From Bacillota bacterium (lineage in GTDB: Bacteria > Bacillota > Clostridia > Oscillospirales > Oscillospiraceae), in assembly GCA_029268085.1 (NCBI GenBank), contig JAJUHD010000083.1:1-10379 (forward strand): a stretch of 10,379 bases of DNA, given 5' to 3'. Positions 6,848 to 10,379 of the stretch are shown piece by piece. Both the position numbers and the translations under genes were made by a program. The notes beneath the pieces were generated by a model, which saw only the letters and a list, made by a program, of their open reading frames with translations, did no database searches and was not told the DNA's origin. Position 1 is the stretch's first letter. Each line of letters starts with the position of its first letter.

Positions 6848-7406
6848 AACATTCGGCCCGCGCTCCGCCGTCCCGCTGCGGAAAGCTTTCTCCGTAATTA
6901 AATATGCAGTGCTCGATCGTCTGGGCCGCCTTGCGGCGTCCTTCGATTTCGTTCACCAGTGTTTCCTTGCCCTCAAGGGTTTTGTATACCTCCAGAAAAT
7001 GCTTCATCTCGCTGAAAACGTGGGCGGGGAGCTGCGAAACGTCCTCATAGTGGCTGTAATTTGGGTCTTTGAACGGAATAGCGATTATCTTTTCATCCAG
7101 CATTCCGCTGTCCTTCATCGCAATCACGCCGATAGGATAACAGCGTACAAGCGTCAGGGGTTCAAGCGCTTCGCTGCATATCACGAGGACATCCAGCGGA
7201 TCGCCGTCGTCTCCGTAGGTACGGGGTATAAAGCCATAGTTTGCCGGATAGTGGGTAGACGTATGGAGTATGCGGTCGAGGATTATAAGTCCCGTCTGCT
7301 TATCGAGTTCATACTTTTTCTTGCTGCCCTTCGGTATTTCTATTACGGCAATAAAATCCTCCGCTTTAATTCTCTCGGGGCTCATGTCGTGCCAGACGTT
7401 AAACAT
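6846..7406 (-). CDS. ppa: Family I inorganic pyrophosphatase
   Basis: A 186-residue soluble pyrophosphatase that hydrolyses pyrophosphate to two phosphates and so pulls biosynthetic reactions forward in the cytoplasm. Family I signature: YGFIPRTYGDDGDPLDVLV at residues 57-75, including the metal-binding Asp cluster (D67, D69, D72). It also has the early VIEIPKGSKKKYELD (21-35) with the phosphate-binding lysines, KDSG (98-101), and FKDPNYSHYEDVSQLP (112-127). The length is normal for bacterial family I enzymes. ATG 7406 is chosen because GGAGGG lies 7 bases upstream and the protein then starts where the family does. An in-frame ATG at 7457 would add 17 residues without a ribosome site. It is divergent from the FAD oxidoreductase across a 291-base gap. 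No convincing promoter could be assigned to it. Confidence 0.95.
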   Translation of the reverse strand: MFNVWHDMSPERIKAEDFIAVIEIPKGSKKKYELDKQTGLIILDRILHTSTHYPANYGFIPRTYGDDGDPLDVLVICSEALEPLTLVRCYPIGVIAMKDSGMLDEKIIAIPFKDPNYSHYEDVSQLPAHVFSEMKHFLEVYKTLEGKETLVNEIEGRRKAAQTIEHCIFNYGESFPQRDGGARAEC

Positions 7407-7528
7407 ACAGGCTCCCTCCGCGCTCCTTAATAAGGCTTTGAGGCTCGCCGCCTGCATATTTGACGGCGGCTTTTATATTTTTCTGACTATTTCAATAATA
7501 TATGCAGCCTTTGCCGGCTTATTAACGC

Positions 7529-7542
7529 ATTAAAATTTTAAT
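7529..7542. promoter_or_regulatory. Perfect AT palindrome between divergent genes
   Basis: ATTAAAATTTTAAT is a perfect 14-base palindrome and is overlapped on the left by TTAACGCATTAA, whose outer TTAA halves are also inverted. It sits midway between the divergent pyrophosphatase and FAD oxidoreductase genes. Just upstream of the latter's -35 box there is also GGTAG...CTACC (7585-7589 and 7600-7604). Either could bind a repressor, but the region is AT-rich and chance is possible. Confidence 0.25.
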
Positions 7543-7609
7543 TCTCTTCGCAAAACTTTTTTTCAGCAACATCAATAAAAATAAGGTAGCAAATTTTACC
7601 TACCGTCAA

Positions 7610-7638
7610 TTGAAAAAGATTTGTAAATAATATATATT
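7610..7638 (+). promoter_or_regulatory. Sigma-A-type promoter of the FAD oxidoreductase
   Basis: TTGAAA (7610-7615), a 17-base spacer and TATATT (7633-7638) sit in a very AT-rich stretch. The predicted start is about 7645, leaving a leader of about 50 bases before ATG 7698. Confidence 0.65.
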
Positions 7639-7697
7639 TTATTTAAGAAGCGAAAATAAAATATTGTGAAATAATCATCGGAAAGGAAGAGGAAAAT

Positions 7698-9161
7698 ATG
7701 GGTAAAACTATTCAGGAAACCAATACAGTGCCTGTTTATGAAGAGTGCGACGTTCTTGTCGTCGGAGGCGGCGCGGCGGGGCACTCGGCCGCCATTGCCG
7801 CGGCGCGCGCCGGGGCCAAAAAAGTGATTATCCTTGAGCGCTACGGCTATTTCGGCGGCGACGTCACCGGCGGCTACGTCATTATGATCCCCACTATGAG
7901 CTGGTACAACAAATCCTTTGTTCGCGGACTCCAGGAGGAGTGGTTCACGCGCCTCGACAAAAGCGCTCCCGGCTCATACATATGCCCCTCTCTCAAGGAA
8001 ATAGGAGACACCTCTCCCGTGCTCATAGACAGATGGAGCCTCATCCACGGCTGCACGAGCATGTGGGCCGAAAACAAGCGTCTTGTCCGCGCCCCGTATT
8101 ACGAGCCGAATCAGCTCAAGATAGAGCTGGACCTGATGGTTCAGGAGGAGCCGAACATAAAGGTGATGTTCCACTGCTGGGCTACCAAGCCGGTCATGGA
8201 CGGCAATGTAGTCAAGGGCGTGTTTTTTGAGAGCAAGGAAGGGCGCCATGTAGTCCTCTCAAAGATCACGATAGACGCGACAGGCGACGGCGACATCTTC
8301 GCTCAGGCCGGAGCGCCCTTCTTAGGCCAGCGCGACGCTAGCACCCGCGTAGACAAAACCGCTCTTGTATGGCGCATGGGCGGGGTTGATTTTGAGGCTT
8401 ATGCGCGCTGGGCTCGCCAGTTTCCCAAGGAGAACGCCTCCTTCAGAGACGAGCTTGCCAAGATCGCGGGCTTCAGAACCGCGGTATTGCCCACCGAGCG
8501 CAACGACGTGGTATGGTTCAACAACTTCCTCCCCTCCAAGGACTGCATCAAGATCAAAGATCTCACGGCTACGGAGCTTGAAGTCCGCACTTCCATAAGG
8601 GCTACTATTGATTTCTGCAAGAGGGCGATCCCGTTCGCGTTCCGCGACGCCTTCCTCTACGACATCGCTCCTCAGCTCGGCGCGCGCTGCAGCCGCCGTC
8701 TCGACGGGGAGCATGTGATGACCCAGCTGGACGTGGCGACCGCCGCGAAATTCGATGACGTAATCGCATGGCACAGCATAGTCGGTCCGATGAACGATTC
8801 GGGCCCCGTAGAGCTTCCCTACCGCTGCATACTGCCGAAGAAGGTCGAAAACCTCATCTGCCCGGGACGTCACCTCGCCGCGGACGAAATCATAATCGAC
8901 ACCCTTCTCCTGATCCCGCAGTGCGTCGGGCTCGGCCAGGCCGCCGGCGTTGCGGCGGCGGTGGCCGTAAACGACGGCACCACGGCGCACAAGGTTGACA
9001 TAAAAAAGGTCCAGAGGATACTCTCCGAGGAGCAGGACGTTCCGCTGCCCCGCCAGAGGAACACCGACCCCGAAATGGTGCAGCTCTGCGAGGATCACCA
9101 CTACGGAATCATGAACGAGCGCGCGAAGAAGATCCGCGCCGCCGCAGGACTCGACTGGTAG
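7698..9161 (+). CDS. FAD-dependent oxidoreductase (FAD_oxidored type)
   Basis: A 487-residue cytoplasmic flavoprotein with no signal peptide and no CxxC iron-sulfur motif. The N-terminal dinucleotide fold is clear: DVLVVGGGAAGHSAAIAAARAG (residues 18-39) holds the GxGxxG loop. It is followed by VIILERYGYFGGD (43-55), whose Glu binds the FAD ribose and whose GG loop is typical of the FAD_oxidored group. DATGDGDIFAQAGAPF (193-208) and the C-terminal NLICPGRHLAADEII plus GLGQAAGVAAA segments complete the FAD site. The catalysed reaction and substrate are unknown. Proteins of this type occur in clostridia near methyltransferase and organic-acid catabolism genes, but here it stands alone with its own promoter and terminator. 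The start is ATG 7698 behind a purine-rich AGGAAGAGG. Codon use is GC-rich at third positions, higher than in the PucR-like gene. Confidence 0.82.
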   Translation: MGKTIQETNTVPVYEECDVLVVGGGAAGHSAAIAAARAGAKKVIILERYGYFGGDVTGGYVIMIPTMSWYNKSFVRGLQEEWFTRLDKSAPGSYICPSLKEIGDTSPVLIDRWSLIHGCTSMWAENKRLVRAPYYEPNQLKIELDLMVQEEPNIKVMFHCWATKPVMDGNVVKGVFFESKEGRHVVLSKITIDATGDGDIFAQAGAPFLGQRDASTRVDKTALVWRMGGVDFEAYARWARQFPKENASFRDELAKIAGFRTAVLPTERNDVVWFNNFLPSKDCIKIKDLTATELEVRTSIRATIDFCKRAIPFAFRDAFLYDIAPQLGARCSRRLDGEHVMTQLDVATAAKFDDVIAWHSIVGPMNDSGPVELPYRCILPKKVENLICPGRHLAADEIIIDTLLLIPQCVGLGQAAGVAAAVAVNDGTTAHKVDIKKVQRILSEEQDVPLPRQRNTDPEMVQLCEDHHYGIMNERAKKIRAAAGLDW

Positions 9162-9191
9162 GCGGCTGTAATAAGCCTTAAAGTCAACGAG

Positions 9192-9224
9192 AAAAGGAAG
9201 GGAGATGCATATCCCTTCCTTTTT
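9192..9224 (+). terminator. Rho-independent terminator of the FAD oxidoreductase gene
   Basis: AAGGAAGGGA (9194-9203) pairs with TCCCTTCCTT (9212-9221) around an 8-base loop, extended by two more A-T pairs and merging into a run of five T (9220-9224). It begins 31 bases after the stop codon. The same hairpin recurs exactly at 9416-9447. Confidence 0.85.
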
Positions 9225-9229
9225 GCTTG
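9193..9229. repeat. 37-bp direct repeat containing the terminator, left copy
   Basis: Bases 9193-9229 are identical to 9416-9452, the offset being 223 bases. The repeat comprises the whole AAGGAAGGGA terminator hairpin, its T-run and GCTTG. The two copies bracket the multi-hairpin element, as a long target duplication or a segmental duplication would. Confidence 0.93.
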
Positions 9230-9410
9230 TCAAAAAACTTGTTTACAGCAAAAAAGCTTCGCAGAATTTCCGCCACGAATGGCGGAAACAAAGTCGATTC
9301 TGTCAATTCCGGCGGCGTGTACGTCGGAATTGACACCCCTCATGACGGGCGCGGCAGAGCGGCCGTCATTAAGCCCCCTTGTCAAAAAAGCCCAAAGGGC
9401 TTTTTTGACA
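9225..9410. repeat. Multi-hairpin intergenic repeat element, complete copy
   Basis: Bases 9225-9333 match 10271-10379 at 103 of 109 positions. Four hairpins can be read in order: TTTCCGCC/GGCGGAAA at 9267-9288; an 11-pair stem 9301-9311 with 9325-9335 around a 13-base loop; ATGACGG/CCGTCAT at 9342-9369 with 3 further inner pairs; and a perfect 14-pair stem at 9380-9410. TGTCAAAAAA (9228-9237) and TTTTTTGACA (9401-9410) are perfect 10-base terminal inverted repeats, so the unit looks like a 183-bp MITE-like element. A long open frame crosses it (from 9227), but the differences between copies are mostly amino-acid-changing and keep base pairing, so I regard that frame as non-coding. It occupies the gap between two convergent genes. 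I do not recognise a named family. Confidence 0.85.
9380..9410. terminator. Perfect 14-pair hairpin, bidirectional terminator-like
   Basis: TGTCAAAAAAGCCC and GGGCTTTTTTGACA are perfectly complementary around an AAA loop. The GC-core followed by six A-T pairs works as an intrinsic terminator read from either side. It is also the right end of the repeat element and probably backs up termination of the kinase-like gene coming from the right. Confidence 0.7.
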
Positions 9411-9415
9411 GTCTG

Positions 9416-9452
9416 AAAGGAAGGGAGATGCATATCCCTTCCTTTTTGCTTG
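9416..9452. repeat. 37-bp direct repeat containing the terminator, right copy
   Basis: This is an exact copy of 9193-9229. Here the hairpin lies 20 bases downstream of the kinase-like gene's stop codon (9473-9475) and, read on the - strand, is followed by only three T, so it is a weaker terminator in that direction. Confidence 0.93.
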
Positions 9453-9472
9453 CCTTTCCGGGCCGCAATATT

Positions 9473-9940
9473 CTAAAACGGAAAGTAGTAGTAATTTCTA
9501 ACCCTCATTGTGAACCCGTAATCGATTATCACGGGTCTGCCGTTTATTTTGCCCCAGTTTTTGGCTCTGCGCAGGTCCGCTTCCAGCAAGCCCAGCTCTC
9601 TTGTGATATGCTTAAACTCCTTAAGCCCGAAAAGCTCCCTGAAACTGCCTACGTTGAAATGGCGCAGAACCTCGGAAAAAAACACAAGGTTATCCGCTTT
9701 TTCCATTATAAGCAGCTCAAAGTTTTCTGAAACCTTCGGTATTTTCGCGAACAGCTCCGAATTTTCCTTTTGCGAAATATTGTATTCGGCTCTGTTTTGG
9801 GCGATGCCCTTGCTGTTTCTCGCGACCTTGACCACATACCCGTTTCCGAGGTCGAAGACACGCCTGCCCGAGCCCGAGCCCAGATGCCTGTACAGGCCTT
9901 TTTTCAAATCCTGATTGATTTGCTCAAAGTCAAAATCCAA
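9473..9940 (-). CDS. Minimal protein-kinase-like protein
   Basis: A 155-residue protein with a compressed kinase-like fold. Seen are a glycine-rich loop GSGSGRRVFDLG (21-32), the ATP-type lysine in YVVKVA (K38 within 35-40), and a likely helix-C Glu (E52). There is also a hinge-like LIMEKAD (77-83), a degenerate catalytic loop ADLRRAKNWG with D122 and N128, and IIDYGFT (138-144) in the DFG position with D140. It is about half the size of an ordinary kinase domain and ends soon after the DFG-like motif, so the C-lobe helices that bind substrate are missing. Small proteins of this kind are found in Firmicutes and in phages; the substrate is unknown and activity uncertain. The start is TTG 9940 with AGGGA 5 bases upstream; an in-frame stop lies five codons before it. 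A 27-codon reading frame ends one base before the TTG. Confidence 0.7.
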   Translation of the reverse strand: MDFDFEQINQDLKKGLYRHLGSGSGRRVFDLGNGYVVKVARNSKGIAQNRAEYNISQKENSELFAKIPKVSENFELLIMEKADNLVFFSEVLRHFNVGSFRELFGLKEFKHITRELGLLEADLRRAKNWGKINGRPVIIDYGFTMRVRNYYYFPF

Positions 9941-10230
9941 TTCAATCCCTGCTTAAACTCATTCTTTTACGGAACTGTCCGTCATTGAAATCAGCGTTCC
10001 AATCCATGATATTAATGGCGCTCATTTACTGTGCAGCCCCTTAAAAAAGCACAAGCCAGCAGGCGGTTTTGGGTATCGGCTTATTTCATTTCTTTCCGTC
10101 CGTGCGAAATTGAGTCCGAATCCGCACGGTCTTGCCGTCTTACATTATATGGTTTTGTCGGTGCGTATGGTGACGGATTCCGCGTTTCCCGAATTATTCC
10201 GGAGGTTTCCGATCGGTTTCCGCTCCCCGC
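9941..10230. other. 290-base region without a confident gene
   Basis: The stretch holds only the short - strand reading frame at 9942-10025, a 7-pair stem (CCGTGCG 10100-10106 with CGCACGG 10123-10129, loop 16) and an isolated - strand TATAAT (10149-10144) without a matching -35. The + strand frame starting near 10110 has no ribosome site and runs into the repeat element, so I do not call it. Confidence 0.6.
9942..10025 (-). CDS. Possible 27-residue leader peptide coupled to the kinase-like gene
   Basis: An ATG at 10025 opens a frame of 27 residues (beginning MSAINIMDWNADFNDG) whose TGA (9944-9942) is followed after a single base by the TTG start of the kinase-like gene. This spacing would permit translational coupling, and the kinase gene's AGGGA site lies inside the end of this frame. 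The ribosome site for the small frame itself is poor (AAGGGG about 11 bases upstream). It has no recognisable domain, so it may be chance. Confidence 0.3.
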   Translation of the reverse strand: MSAINIMDWNADFNDGQFRKRMSLSRD

Positions 10231-10233
10231 AAA

Positions 10234-10267
10234 AAATCCCGCCCGGGAAAATACCCGGGCGGGATTT
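10234..10267 (-). terminator. Strong intrinsic terminator for a gene entering from the right
   Basis: AAATCCCGCCCGGG (10234-10247) and CCCGGGCGGGATTT (10254-10267) form a perfect 14-pair stem with a 6-base loop. On the - strand it runs into six T (10236-10231), so it most likely ends a - strand gene beyond the window; on the + strand only three T follow. The repeat element's second copy begins four bases after it. Confidence 0.8.
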
Positions 10268-10270
10268 GCA

Positions 10271-10379
10271 GCTTGTCAAAGAACTTGTTTACAGCAAAAA
10301 AGCTTCGCAGAATTTCCGCCGCGAATGGCGGAAACAAAGTCAAATCTGTCATTTCCGGCGGCGTGTACGTCGGAAATGA
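10271..10379. repeat. Second copy of the multi-hairpin intergenic repeat, cut by the window end
   Basis: The first 109 bases of the element, 94% identical to 9225-9333. Both hairpins available in this part are preserved: TTTCCGCC/GGCGGAAA (10313-10334), and a 9-pair stem 10349-10357 with 10371-10379. One pair in the second stem is swapped from A-T to T-A relative to copy one. As in copy one, the element begins right after a terminator hairpin, but the hairpin is a different sequence, so the terminator belongs to the locus and not to the element. Confidence 0.88.

Noticed and set aside
7407..7457. Longer N-terminus for the pyrophosphatase from ATG 7457
   Set aside because: There is no ribosome site before 7457, whereas ATG 7406 has GGAGGG at the right distance and matches the usual family start.
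8322..9233. 303-residue - strand reading frame opposite the FAD oxidoreductase
   Set aside because: It is an antisense shadow caused by GC-rich third positions. It would start inside the terminator region, and the + strand protein is unmistakable.
9225..9410. CRISPR array or tandem repeat array
   Set aside because: The repeated units are two dispersed copies about 1 kb apart with internal hairpins. There is no regular spacer pattern and no cas gene.
9227..9730. Long + strand reading frame across the repeat element and into the kinase-like gene region
   Set aside because: It has no ribosome site or plausible start. It runs antisense through the kinase-like gene, and the differences between repeat copies change amino acids while preserving base pairs.
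10110..10379. + strand reading frame running to the window end
   Set aside because: It crosses a strong terminator hairpin and the repeat element, has no ribosome site, and reads the repeat in a different frame from the one open in copy one.

Overview
The window (10,379 bases) looks like a piece of the chromosome of a strictly anaerobic Firmicute, most likely a clostridial, probably spore-forming gut or sediment bacterium. The grounds are strong AGGAGG-type ribosome binding sites, sigma-A-like promoters, a PdaB-type polysaccharide deacetylase, a PucR-family regulator, and the combination of a corrinoid protein with two UROD-fold methyltransferases. This assignment is inference from gene content; there is no rRNA or other taxonomic marker. 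All sizeable genes appear intact except the first, which enters from the left edge.

Left third (1-4,400), one-carbon/methyl-transfer region. The end of a corrinoid (B12-binding) protein is followed by a UROD-fold methyltransferase (256-1242). This + strand unit ends at a long bidirectional hairpin terminator (1300-1349). A - strand unit converges on the same terminator: a second UROD-fold methyltransferase (4172-3099) followed by a 12-helix-type SLC13-like permease (2991-1522). A PucR-type regulator (4396-5946) is divergent from that unit and has a clear sigma-A promoter with a 7-bp inverted repeat around it. A coherent reading is uptake of an anionic methylated compound by the permease, demethylation by the UROD-family enzymes onto a corrinoid protein, and substrate-responsive control by the PucR protein. 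The substrate cannot be read from the sequence. The two methyltransferases differ at the zinc site: the second has the usual His-x-Cys...Cys, the first has His-x-Asp...Cys.

Middle (5,950-7,450), housekeeping genes on the - strand: a family I inorganic pyrophosphatase, whose stop codon lies inside its own terminator hairpin, and then a PdaB-like membrane-anchored polysaccharide deacetylase with a possible sporulation-type promoter.

Right third (7,450-10,379). A FAD-dependent oxidoreductase of the FAD_oxidored type (7698-9161) has its own sigma-A promoter and terminator. A 155-residue minimal protein-kinase-like gene (9940-9473) converges on it. The short gap between them holds the most unusual structure in the window: a roughly 183-bp multi-hairpin element with 10-bp terminal inverted repeats, flanked by two exact 37-bp copies of the oxidoreductase terminator. 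A second copy of its first 109 bases, 94% identical, runs off the right end of the window, again directly after a strong terminator hairpin. The two copies differ at six positions, two of which form a compensated base pair, so the element looks selected for structure and not for coding. This is my best candidate for something undescribed.
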